DNA of 5,698 bases from Pseudomonadota bacterium. GTDB lineage: Bacteria; BMS3Abin14. Shown here one piece after another: positions 1 to 5,697 of this stretch (position 1 is the stretch's first letter; each line of letters starts with the position of its first letter). Made by a program: the position numbers and the translations under genes. The notes under the pieces were generated by a model that did no database searches, was not told the DNA's origin, and was given only the letters and a program-made list of their open reading frames with translations. The stretch lies in NCBI GenBank assembly GCA_016937135.1, contig JAFGWO010000289.1, forward strand, positions 1 to 5,698, given 5' to 3'.

Positions 1-1
1 A

Positions 2-235
2 AGGGCCCTTCACCGGATCGACCTTCTGAAAAGGGAGGTGGATGAGTATTACTGGAATTTCCGGATCACACGGGACCTCATCGATCTGAGAGACCTAGTC
101 ACCGTGGCGGAGCTGATCGTCCGATGCGCCATGCGAAGGAAGGAAAGCCGCGGCCTTCATTACACCCTCGACTACAGGCAGCCGAAGGATGAGTACCTTC
201 GGGATACGGTCATCAACCGGGCCATGGTCGAATAG
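2..235 (+). CDS. nadB: L-aspartate oxidase NadB, C-terminal fragment (5' end outside the window)
   Basis: NadB is a cytosolic FAD flavoprotein that oxidises L-aspartate to iminoaspartate, the first step of de novo NAD synthesis; quinolinate synthase NadA uses the product. Only the last 77 residues are visible (the family is about 520-540 residues). The frame is open from the window edge to TAG at 233-235. Recognition rests on the C-terminal helical domain: a DEYYWNF segment, then helices ending in [14 protein letters not shown], which is highly characteristic of NadB and distinguishes it from the related succinate dehydrogenase/fumarate reductase flavoproteins. A GTG at 38 is an internal valine codon and not the start, because the NadB-like frame continues upstream of it. 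The proline usual after LDY is replaced by Arg-Gln-Pro, a minor difference. The FAD-binding and catalytic regions lie outside the window, so integrity of the whole gene cannot be judged. Confidence 0.93.
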   Translation, partial: RALHRIDLLKREVDEYYWNFRITRDLIDLRDLVTVAELIVRCAMRRKESRGLHYTLDYRQPKDEYLRDTVINRAMVE

Positions 236-252
236 CCAGGGACACGAGACCC

Positions 253-531
253 ATGACGGAAAAACAGGACCAGCGCATTGCAAACATCCGGAACGCCATC
301 GATGCCGTGGACAGGAGAATAATCGCCCTCCTCCAGGAGAGAGCGACCCTGGCCAGTGAAATCGGTCGCGTGAAAAAGGACCTGGGCCTCCCCATCCTGG
401 ATCCGGCGCGGGAGGGAAGGATACGCGACAAGCTGGCCCATGGTCCCCGGGGGCCCATGGACACGGAGCAGCTGGTCAGGATCTATGAGATGATCATGGC
501 CGAGAGCCGGCGGCTGCAGGAGGAGGATTAA
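253..531 (+). CDS. aroQ: Monofunctional chorismate mutase, AroQ class (type II)
   Basis: Converts chorismate to prephenate, the branch point to phenylalanine and tyrosine. The 92 residues match the all-helical AroQ domain of about 90 residues, with no fused prephenate dehydratase, dehydrogenase or DAHP synthase. Aligned by eye to the E. coli P-protein mutase domain, every active-site position has the expected residue: R13 (E. coli R11), R30 (R28), K41 (K39), D50 (D48), R53 and E54 (R51, E52), S85 (S84) and Q89 (Q88). There is no signal peptide, so it is cytosolic and not the secreted AroQ-gamma type. By family it should be a domain-swapped homodimer, with R13 contributed by the partner subunit. 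The ATG follows the nadB stop by 17 nt with a modest AGGGA ribosome site at 238-242 (10-nt spacing), so cotranscription with nadB is likely. TAA stop at 529-531. Confidence 0.93.
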   Translation: MTEKQDQRIANIRNAIDAVDRRIIALLQERATLASEIGRVKKDLGLPILDPAREGRIRDKLAHGPRGPMDTEQLVRIYEMIMAESRRLQEED

Positions 532-548
532 GCCGACCCTGGGGCTTA
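529..548 (+). terminator. Weak candidate terminator hairpin after aroQ
   Basis: TAAGCC (529-534, including the aroQ stop codon) is complementary to GGCTTA (543-548), giving a 6-bp stem with an 8-nt loop. A T-rich but interrupted stretch follows (549-576). The stem is short and there is no clean T-run, so this is only a possible intrinsic terminator for nadB-aroQ. I saw no better one before the convergent gene. Confidence 0.3.
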
Positions 549-572
549 TTGCTTAATGTTTATTGTTTATTG
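545..572 (+). repeat. Four tandem copies of a 7-bp unit (consensus YTTATTG)
   Basis: Reading from 545, consecutive heptamers are CTTATTG, CTTAATG, TTTATTG and TTTATTG; a degenerate CTTGTCG follows. On the - strand the unit reads CAATAAR. The array lies in the A+T-rich gap between the convergent aroQ and DUF2284 genes (532-690) and codes for nothing I can recognise. Simple slippage, a protein-binding array or a remnant of a larger repeat are all possible. The rest of the gap holds a pyrimidine tract and no gene. Confidence 0.6.
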
Positions 573-656
573 CTTGTCGTTCAAGGTTATATCTTAAGTA
601 AAAACTTTAATATCTAATTCCAGGTGCATGATTTCAAAATTTTTTCCCTGATACGG

Positions 657-680
657 TTCTCCTTCCTCCTTCTTCCTTCC
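657..680 (+). repeat. 24-nt homopyrimidine tract with near-perfect mirror symmetry
   Basis: All 24 bases at 657-680 are C or T on the + strand (purine-only on the - strand). Within it, 661-680 is a mirror repeat with a single mismatched pair. Such tracts can adopt triplex (H-DNA) structures. It lies just downstream of the DUF2284 stop codon, so on that transcript it would be a purine-rich 3' untranslated stretch. No function is demonstrated. Confidence 0.5.
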
Positions 681-690
681 GATGTTATCC

Positions 691-1227
691 CTATTCCACC
701 ATGAGAAGGGCGTACCGGTGCATCTCCTGCCGATAATCCTTCAAAACCTCGATGGGGTATCCATGTTTCCTCACTGTGGAAAAGACATCCACGCAGAATG
801 ATTCCGGCGATGGGCGTGCCATGCCAGGGTGCAGGCATTTTAAAGGGGTCCCGCCGCACTCCGCGCACAGGCGGCACTCGTCCATGTAGAAAAGAAACGC
901 TTTCGGGTGGCCGGCCAGGAACACCTCCCTTTCAATTTTCAGAAGCCTTGCGTTGACCTCCTTTGTGTAAACGCCCCGCTTACCAGGGTCTTCGACCAGT
1001 GTCTGAAAGTGGAACAGGACGCAATGATCGTATTCCGAGAAAAACCGCACGCACTCTTCGAAAGAGGGCGCGTTGGGAGGGCAGTCCGCTTTTTTTCCGT
1101 AGGAACGGCAGCCGTAGGCGCACTTCATTCGCACCCACTGGGCCGTTTCGATTTCGGATGCCTTGATCCAGGCAAAATCCTCGCATCCGTGACGATGAAA
1201 AATCATTTCCAGTTCGCCATGCTCCAT
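691..1227 (-). CDS. DUF2284-type cysteine-rich predicted metal-binding protein
   Basis: 178 residues with 11 cysteines, no signal peptide and no membrane segment, so cytosolic. The layout resembles the DUF2284 family of predicted metal-binding proteins. An N-terminal cluster has C36, C40 and C49 followed by PPNAP. A C-terminal ferredoxin-like run has C118, C121 and C124, then C131, followed by the HPGMARPSPES segment typical of the family. The spacing CxxCxxC plus a later cysteine suggests an Fe-S cluster; that is inference and no reaction is known. C145 sits where I recall family members usually having glycine. The ATG is supported by a GGAGG at 1235-1239 (- strand) spaced 7 nt. The gene follows the radical SAM gene by 50 nt on the same strand with no strong terminator between, so an operon is likely. 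Its stop TAG (691-693) faces aroQ convergently. Confidence 0.8.
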   Translation of the reverse strand: MEHGELEMIFHRHGCEDFAWIKASEIETAQWVRMKCAYGCRSYGKKADCPPNAPSFEECVRFFSEYDHCVLFHFQTLVEDPGKRGVYTKEVNARLLKIEREVFLAGHPKAFLFYMDECRLCAECGGTPLKCLHPGMARPSPESFCVDVFSTVRKHGYPIEVLKDYRQEMHRYALLMVE

Positions 1228-1277
1228 AAGAATACCTCCACAAAAAAGGGGCGTTTCGGGAAACTCGACGTGTCAGG

Positions 1278-2567
1278 TCAGGCCGAAGGTCCTGTCACAA
1301 GATGCGCATCCCTGTCGGCTCCTGTGGCCTCTTCCCGGCAGTAATCCCTGAAATTGTTCACCCCGATGAAGAACTCGCGCATCATGATCACCCAGTAGTA
1401 CTGCCCCTTTGGCGTCAGCCTCAGGACCCGGTCCTCATTGCGCAGCCCCCCGACCATGGTGAAGAAGGAAATCTCGGGCCAGAGATATTTCAGGCTGTTG
1501 ACCCCGAACTTCCGGTCCAGAAGGTCCAGGTCGAGGCTCAAACCGAAAAGCTTCATGATCAAATCGTAACGAAGCTGTTCCCTTAAGGAAAAATCCTTTC
1601 TGGCCGCAACGGGGAACGAACCTGTGCCCATCTTCCTGATGTAATCCGCCACATCAAAGGTATTGGCATAGGCGCTCCCTCCGAGGTAGCCGATGGAGCC
1701 GCTTCCCAGCCCCGCATACTCCTCGTAGTTCACAACGTACTCATCGATGAGCCCGCTGTCCCTGGAGAAGCACCACGCGGTGGCCGGCCGGTATCGGGGC
1801 AAAAGCATCCCCGTGATCCGGCTGTAGAAATCCTTTTCCTGCCGGTAGCTGACGTCCCCCATCTTCCTCTTCATCAGTTCCCTTGTGGAGTTGGATATCA
1901 TGAGGGGATAATAGGTCACCTGGTCTACACCCAGCTTCAGGATGGTCTCCAGATCCCTCTCCAGGACCTCCATGGTCTGGGTGGGGAAATTGAACATCAT
2001 ATCGGCGTTAAGGGTCCGGAACCGGCCCTGGGCAAGGGTAAGCCTGCGGACGATCTCCTCCCCGCTTCCATACTTGTGATAGCGCTGGACCTCCCGGAGC
2101 AGGGCGTCGTCAAAGGTCTGGACGCCGACGGAAAGCCGGTCGATCCCCATGTCCACCAGACGATCCAGGTTCTCCGGGGTCAGGTGGTTGGGGTTGGTCT
2201 CCACGGAAACCTCTTTAACATTGAATAATTCCCGGGCCAGGGAAAGGCACTGCCCCAGCTCATCGGGGAGGACGGTGGGGGTCCCTCCCCCGACGTAAAC
2301 AGCCTGGAAATCATAACCGAGTTCCGCGTATTGCCGGATCTCCTTGCGGAGGGCCTTGAAGTAAGGCCTTGCCAGTTCCTCCTGGAAGACAATCCTGTTG
2401 AAGGAGCAATAAGGGCACAATTCCTCGCAGAACGGCACATGCATGTAAAGAAGCCTCCCTGTATCGTCTTTCGGGGGAGGAACCTTGAGGGATGTCCCGG
2501 GGATAAATCGCAGGTTGGCGGAATTCTGTTTTTTCGCTGCGCGGGTGATTAATTTTTCAATAAGCAT
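1278..2567 (-). CDS. HemN/HemW-like radical SAM protein (coproporphyrinogen III oxidase family), substrate unassigned
   Basis: 429 residues from the preferred ATG. The radical SAM CX3CX2C motif is C47, C51, C54 within HVPFCEELCPYC and should hold a 4Fe-4S cluster that cleaves S-adenosylmethionine. The SAM-binding GGGTPT is at 93-98 and ETNPNHL at 123-129; the LSVGVQTFDD strand and an FPTQT motif follow, as in HemN/HemW. The C-terminal third matches the HemN C-terminal domain in position. It lacks the fourth cysteine (CXC) of true HemN. It also lacks the HNxxYW heme-binding motif of HemW: the region before GLGSG (286-290) reads VVNYEEY. It may therefore be an oxygen-independent tetrapyrrole enzyme of another kind, such as a ChuW/HutW-like methyltransferase, or something else. 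About 46 residues precede the first cysteine. A TTG at 2615 would add 16 residues but has no ribosome site. Confidence 0.85.
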   Translation of the reverse strand: MLIEKLITRAAKKQNSANLRFIPGTSLKVPPPKDDTGRLLYMHVPFCEELCPYCSFNRIVFQEELARPYFKALRKEIRQYAELGYDFQAVYVGGGTPTVLPDELGQCLSLARELFNVKEVSVETNPNHLTPENLDRLVDMGIDRLSVGVQTFDDALLREVQRYHKYGSGEEIVRRLTLAQGRFRTLNADMMFNFPTQTMEVLERDLETILKLGVDQVTYYPLMISNSTRELMKRKMGDVSYRQEKDFYSRITGMLLPRYRPATAWCFSRDSGLIDEYVVNYEEYAGLGSGSIGYLGGSAYANTFDVADYIRKMGTGSFPVAARKDFSLREQLRYDLIMKLFGLSLDLDLLDRKFGVNSLKYLWPEISFFTMVGGLRNEDRVLRLTPKGQYYWVIMMREFFIGVNNFRDYCREEATGADRDAHLVTGPSA

Positions 2568-2576
2568 GGAAACAGT

Positions 2577-2582
2577 CTCTCC
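2577..2582 (-). promoter_or_regulatory. Ribosome binding site fixing the radical SAM gene start
   Basis: On the - strand GGAGAG lies 9 nt before the ATG at 2565-2567. The longer in-frame TTG at 2613-2615 is preceded by no purine-rich site, and its extra residues do not resemble the family. The ATG is therefore preferred. Confidence 0.65.
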
Positions 2583-2602
2583 GGCGACGGGTACCCGGCG
2601 AC
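2581..2602. repeat. 8-bp direct repeat flanking a palindrome in the radical SAM leader
   Basis: CCGGCGAC occurs at 2581-2588 and again at 2595-2602 (14-bp period). Between and overlapping them is the perfect 10-bp palindrome CGGGTACCCG (2588-2597). The element ends at the ribosome site, 14 bp upstream of the preferred start. It could be an operator or a leader structure, but in G+C-rich DNA chance is a real alternative. I see no convincing sigma-70 or sigma-54 promoter in 2568-2645. Confidence 0.4.
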
Positions 2603-2644
2603 TAAACCCGGGCAACGATAATCAACAGGATTTGTGAGGAAAGG

Positions 2645-2676
2645 AAAAACGACGCTTTTCCCTTTCCGGGAAGCGT
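2645..2676 (-). terminator. Likely intrinsic terminator of the protease-ABC exporter unit
   Basis: Read on the - strand, ACGCTTCCC (2676-2668) pairs with GGG-AA-AAGCGT (2662-2652), giving nine base pairs interrupted by a 2-nt bulge around a GGAAA loop. Two bases later comes a run of five T (2649-2645). It lies 51 nt past the permease stop codon and before the radical SAM gene, the expected place for the end of the exporter transcript. The bulge and short T-run keep confidence moderate. Confidence 0.6.
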
Positions 2677-2726
2677 TGCGTCTGGCACTGGACTTTTCGT
2701 AACCCTGTAAAGCCTTACCCCCATTT

Positions 2727-4439
2727 TCAACTTCGGCTGCTTCGGGAGGCGGGAACGCCGCTCCCGAGCCTTTTCAGGCCGGCCATGACGGGGATGACCC
2801 CGAAAACCAGTGAAAGGAGGCCCCCTCCGGCCAGGCCCAGGAGAGCGCTTCCCCCCGCGAGGCCGGACATCCCGAAGCGATGGGCGAAAAACCGGTAAAC
2901 CGGAGCGGCAAGGAAAACCACCATGAGCCCGATATACCCCAGGCTCAGGATCATGGAAGCCACCCCCCCGGGAGAGGCCGATATCTGTCCCTCGTTCTCG
3001 AAATTAAACCTGGGGTAGATCGCCCCCATCCCCAGGCTAAGGCCCGTGAGCGTCAAGGCCATAACCAGGGAGGCCGCCGTGAAAATGACCATCATGGGGC
3101 CCCTGACGCCGATGATGAGATTGGTCCCCACCGAAAGGAGCAGCGAGATTCCGCTCAGGGGTAGCGCGGCAAAAAGATATTTCGCGAGGAAAAACTTCCT
3201 CATCGGGACCGGCGAGGAAAGGGTGATCCAGAGGGATAGCCCTTCCAGGCTGACTGCGGGAAAAACGAACCGGACGCACAGGGCGGAGAGGACAAATCCG
3301 CTTATGGCCAGATTCATGAAGGCGATAAGGTTCCTGTAGAAGAACCCCTCCAGGGGGAAGCTGAAGGCATTGTAAATGTAAAGGACAACGAGGGCCCCAA
3401 GAAGGAAAAGTTGTGTCCATCGCGAAGGATCCCTGAAAAAAAGGAGAAAATCCTTGAAGAAATAGGACCCCACCACCGGATCGAGATGACCGGACACCCT
3501 TTCGGCCAGGGAGGGCTCCTTTTTCACCCTCCGGACCCGGCCCTCATCCACAGAGGCGAGGCTGGTAAAATAGAAAAGGCGGAAAACCAGATAGAAAAGA
3601 AGACCCAGAACCAAAGCGGCCGCGACAAGGTACCCCATGTTCCGCCAGTAGATCCCGCCGAAACCGGAGGTGGTAAGCTCCCTGACCGCGCTCGCAGCCC
3701 AGCTGGTGGGAAGGAAGGGGAACTCCGGAACGGTCATAGCCTCCACAAAACCCATGACCTCCTCCTCGGGAACATCCATGAACAGCCGTTCGGGGCGGCT
3801 CATCCGAAAGAGGATGATCACAAGAGAAGCCGCCGCCAGGCTGATGAAACTCACGGCCTGGCTTACCCTGGAAGCCGGAAGGAGCCGCATGAGGACCATC
3901 CCGAGGGTCACTCCGATCAGCACGGGAATCACGCACAGGAGCAGGAAGACCGGGGCCCAACCCAGAAGAAAATCAAGGTCCAGCCCCAACCTTGAACGGT
4001 AGGCGAAAAAGGGGGGCGCCCCGAAAACAAGGACCATCCAGGAACTCTGGAAAAAAACAAGCCCGAACCTGTTCACGATAAAGCCCGCGGGGGACAAGGG
4101 CGAGGAAACCAGCAGCGGGATCTCCCGGCTCATGTAAAACCCCGAGATGGAGGATGACAGGCTCGACAGGGCGAGGAGGCCGAAGAAGGAAAGGAAGAGG
4201 GTGTGGACCAGCTGCTGGAGCATGAAAGGGGCGAGGAATTCCAGCTTTTCCTGAATGGCGGCGATGAGCCTCGAAAAAAAGACGTGGTCCAGCCAGACAA
4301 AGATGGTTCCCAGAAAAAGGACGGCCAAAGCCCAGAAGAAGCTTTTGCCGCCTCCAAAGCGAAAGAGATTCATCGCCTGCCGCAGGCGACAGCCGGCGAG
4401 AAGCCGGATGGTCCTAATAAAACCTGTCGGATGACCCAT
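2727..4439 (-). CDS. ABC exporter permease, large 12-segment type (ABC-2-like)
   Basis: 570 residues, strongly hydrophobic. About twelve membrane segments can be seen near residues 34-52, 72-98, 118-145, 160-186, 193-212, 266-292, 342-360, 370-396, 418-442, 448-474, 492-514 and 527-553. A charged cytoplasmic-looking loop (about 297-340, rich in R/K/E) splits them into two halves. Features such as the SREIPLLVSSPLSP stretch near 104-117 and the PRFNFENEGQISASPGGVASM motif near 476-496 resemble the large putative ABC permeases grouped as ABC_tran_2 in Pfam. I recall that assignment from memory, so treat it as likely only. It has no ATPase domain and should pair with the ATPase gene ending 18 nt upstream. 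The substrate cannot be read from the sequence. The ATG has an AGGGG ribosome site at 4450-4454 with 10-nt spacing, partly hidden in a hairpin. M23 is an alternative start without a ribosome site. Confidence 0.85.
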   Translation of the reverse strand: MGHPTGFIRTIRLLAGCRLRQAMNLFRFGGGKSFFWALAVLFLGTIFVWLDHVFFSRLIAAIQEKLEFLAPFMLQQLVHTLFLSFFGLLALSSLSSSISGFYMSREIPLLVSSPLSPAGFIVNRFGLVFFQSSWMVLVFGAPPFFAYRSRLGLDLDFLLGWAPVFLLLCVIPVLIGVTLGMVLMRLLPASRVSQAVSFISLAAASLVIILFRMSRPERLFMDVPEEEVMGFVEAMTVPEFPFLPTSWAASAVRELTTSGFGGIYWRNMGYLVAAALVLGLLFYLVFRLFYFTSLASVDEGRVRRVKKEPSLAERVSGHLDPVVGSYFFKDFLLFFRDPSRWTQLFLLGALVVLYIYNAFSFPLEGFFYRNLIAFMNLAISGFVLSALCVRFVFPAVSLEGLSLWITLSSPVPMRKFFLAKYLFAALPLSGISLLLSVGTNLIIGVRGPMMVIFTAASLVMALTLTGLSLGMGAIYPRFNFENEGQISASPGGVASMILSLGYIGLMVVFLAAPVYRFFAHRFGMSGLAGGSALLGLAGGGLLSLVFGVIPVMAGLKRLGSGVPASRSSRS

Positions 4440-4449
4440 AATTTTCCAA

Positions 4450-4472
4450 CCCCTGGTTTACAAACCCTGGGG
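4450..4472 (-). promoter_or_regulatory. Hairpin over the ATPase stop codon that masks the permease ribosome site
   Basis: On the - strand CCCC (4472-4469) pairs with GGGG (4453-4450), and GGTT (4466-4463) with AACC (4458-4455). They are separated by a small internal loop and capped by TGTA. The ATPase stop TAA (4460-4458) lies in the loop and stem, and the GGGG arm is the permease ribosome site. A ribosome finishing the ATPase would open it, so translational coupling is a plausible inference. Confidence 0.45.
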
Positions 4473-5240
4473 ATTATCGGCTTTAAGATCGCCGGACGAA
4501 GACAACTCTTCCCCCTCGTTTTCAAGGGTCAGGCGCAGGAACACCTCCTCCAGACCTGAACCCGGGGACTGGGCCTTCTCCGCGAGTTCCCGAAGGTTCC
4601 CCATGGCGATCATGACGCCATGATGGACGATCCCGATCCGGTCGCAGACGGCCTCGGCGGTGGAAAGCTCATGGGTGGTGAGAAAAACGGTCATCCCCCC
4701 CGCCGCGAGGGAACGGAAAAGGCCCTTGACCTTCCGTGCCCCCTTGGGGTCCAGTCCGACCATCGGCTCGTCGACGATGAGGACCTTCGGTTTGTGGAGA
4801 AGGGCCGCCCCCATTGCGAGTCTCTTTTTCATCCCGTGGGAATAGCTTTCCACCAGGTGGTCGGCCCATCCGGCGAGCTCGAAAAAACCGAGCTGCCTGT
4901 CGACCTCCCTGGTCAGGGGTTCGCCGTCAAGCCCGTAAAGCCGCCCCGAAAAACGCAGGAACTCCCTCCCGGTCAGCCGCTCAAAGAGAAAGGGGGTGTC
5001 CGGGATGAATCCCGTGACCGCTTTCGCCTGGAGGGCCTGGGAAACCACATTGAAACCGCAGAGCTCCACTACCCCTTGCGTGGGAGGCAAAAGACCGGCC
5101 AGGATCTTGATGGTCGTCGTTTTTCCCGCGCCGTTCGGCCCCAGAAATCCGAAGACCTCCCCGGTTTGAACCGTCAGGTCCAGGCCGGAAACCGCGGAGA
5201 AACCTCCGTACATTTTGTGCAAACCTTTTATCGCTATCAG
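4458..5240 (-). CDS. ABC transporter ATPase subunit, probable CTG start
   Basis: 260 residues from the CTG. It hydrolyses ATP on the cytoplasmic face to drive the permease encoded 18 nt downstream. Motifs in order: Walker A GPNGAGKTT (about 34-42, K40); Walker B VLIVDEP (D157, E158) followed by the D-loop VGLDP; and the switch histidine H190 in TTHE. The signature is the degenerate YSHGMKKRL (about 133) in place of LSGGQ. The Q-loop glutamine appears replaced by aspartate D81 (GFIPDTPFLF). Both changes occur in ABC-2-type exporter ATPases as I recall them. A tail of about 50 residues follows the core and is acidic near its end. Start choice: the domain should begin LIAIKGLHKMYGG, whose first strand is lost if the TTG at 5222 or ATG at 5213 is used. 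No ATG, GTG or TTG exists between 5240 and the in-frame stop at 5295. The gene lies 70 nt after the protease gene. Confidence 0.9.
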   Translation of the reverse strand: MIAIKGLHKMYGGFSAVSGLDLTVQTGEVFGFLGPNGAGKTTTIKILAGLLPPTQGVVELCGFNVVSQALQAKAVTGFIPDTPFLFERLTGREFLRFSGRLYGLDGEPLTREVDRQLGFFELAGWADHLVESYSHGMKKRLAMGAALLHKPKVLIVDEPMVGLDPKGARKVKGLFRSLAAGGMTVFLTTHELSTAEAVCDRIGIVHHGVMIAMGNLRELAEKAQSPGSGLEEVFLRLTLENEGEELSSSGDLKADNPQGL

Positions 5241-5246
5241 AGCAGG

Positions 5247-5253
5247 ACCTCCC
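5247..5253 (-). promoter_or_regulatory. Strong ribosome binding site pointing to a CTG start
   Basis: On the - strand GGGAGGT occupies 5253-5247; its GGAGG core ends 7 nt before the CTG at 5240-5238. The in-frame TTG at 5222 lies 25 nt away, too far for this site, and the only nearer purine run sits 1 nt from that TTG. The site therefore supports initiation at CTG. Confidence 0.6.
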
Positions 5254-5265
5254 TGGCAAAGGGGC

Positions 5266-5289
5266 CCGATCCCGGCATCTCGGGATCGG
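5266..5289 (-). promoter_or_regulatory. Perfect 9-bp intercistronic hairpin between protease and ATPase genes
   Basis: CCGATCCCG (5266-5274) and CGGGATCGG (5281-5289) form a perfect 9-bp inverted repeat with a 6-nt loop. It starts 22 nt after the protease stop codon and ends 12 nt before the ATPase ribosome site. No T-run follows on either strand, so a plain intrinsic terminator is unlikely. An mRNA 3'-end stabiliser, a processing site that sets unequal expression of the genes, or an operator would fit. Confidence 0.5.
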
Positions 5290-5310
5290 AATATTTAAAG
5301 TACGCCTTCT

Positions 5311-5697
5311 TTACTTTTCCAGAACCATCCGGGTCTCCATGGATTCCCGGCCCCTCTTGTACTCCAACTGGATCTTCTCTCCCCACCCGATAGTTTCAAA
5401 AACCCCCTTGAATGTCTCAAGGTCGGGGGTCGGCTGCCCGTTGATCCTGACAATGAGATCCCCCGGTTCCAGCCCGACTTCGTCGGCCTGGCTCAACCTG
5501 GTCACGCGGGTCACCAGAACTCCCCTGTCATAACGGTAACCCAGGGTTTCGGCAACTTTTTCCGTCAGCTCCTCAACGGAAAAGCCGAGGGCGGTCTGAA
5601 GCTGGAGCTCGGAGTCTTTCGGACGCGGCGGCAGCTCGCCGACGGTAACCATAACGGTCCTGCGCGTACCTCCCCTGAGAAGGTCCACCGGTACCGC
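5311..5697 (-). CDS. HtrA/Do (DegP/DegQ) family serine protease, C-terminal PDZ domain (5' end outside the window)
   Basis: The last 128 residues of an HtrA-type periplasmic protease and chaperone, which degrades misfolded envelope proteins. The frame runs to the window edge; the GTG at 5688 is an internal codon, since the frame upstream reads AVP before VDLLRGGTRR. The fragment begins with the closing strands of the first PDZ domain (the LLRGGTRRTVMVTVGELP stretch typical of Do proteases). It then carries the second PDZ domain: LGFSVEEL, a VTRV strand, and the GLEPGDLIVRINGQPTPDLETF peptide-groove region, ending in the strand near METRMVLEK. The signal peptide, catalytic His-Asp-Ser triad and most of the first PDZ domain are outside the window, so activity cannot be judged and DegP, DegQ and MucD cannot be told apart. 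TAA stop at 5311-5313. The exporter genes follow on the same strand. Confidence 0.85.
   Translation of the reverse strand, partial: AVPVDLLRGGTRRTVMVTVGELPPRPKDSELQLQTALGFSVEELTEKVAETLGYRYDRGVLVTRVTRLSQADEVGLEPGDLIVRINGQPTPDLETFKGVFETIGWGEKIQLEYKRGRESMETRMVLEK

Noticed and set aside
1243..1265. Small hairpin (GTTT-CCCG-AAAC on the - strand) followed by CGCCCC and six T between the radical SAM and DUF2284 genes
   Set aside because: The stem is only 4 bp, too weak for a convincing terminator. The two genes are better treated as cotranscribed.
907..1344. A 145-codon open frame on the + strand
   Set aside because: It overlaps the DUF2284 gene antisense and runs into the radical SAM gene; no family resemblance.
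2692..2709. TGGCAC resembling a sigma-54 -24 element on the + strand
   Set aside because: No GC-containing -12 element follows at the required spacing, and no + strand gene starts downstream.
3411..3995. A 194-codon open frame on the + strand opposite the permease
   Set aside because: It is antisense to the permease, with biased composition (H, E, K, P) typical of the complement of hydrophobic codons, and no motif.
4374..4388. CGCCTG/CAGGCG inverted repeat just upstream of permease codon M23
   Set aside because: It lies inside the coding sequence in a G+C-rich stretch, and M23 has no ribosome site, so there is no sign that it regulates an alternative start.
4620..5393. A 257-codon open frame on the + strand opposite the ABC ATPase
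   Set aside because: It is a shadow of the well-supported ATPase. Its translation is rich in charged residues and proline with no recognisable domain.
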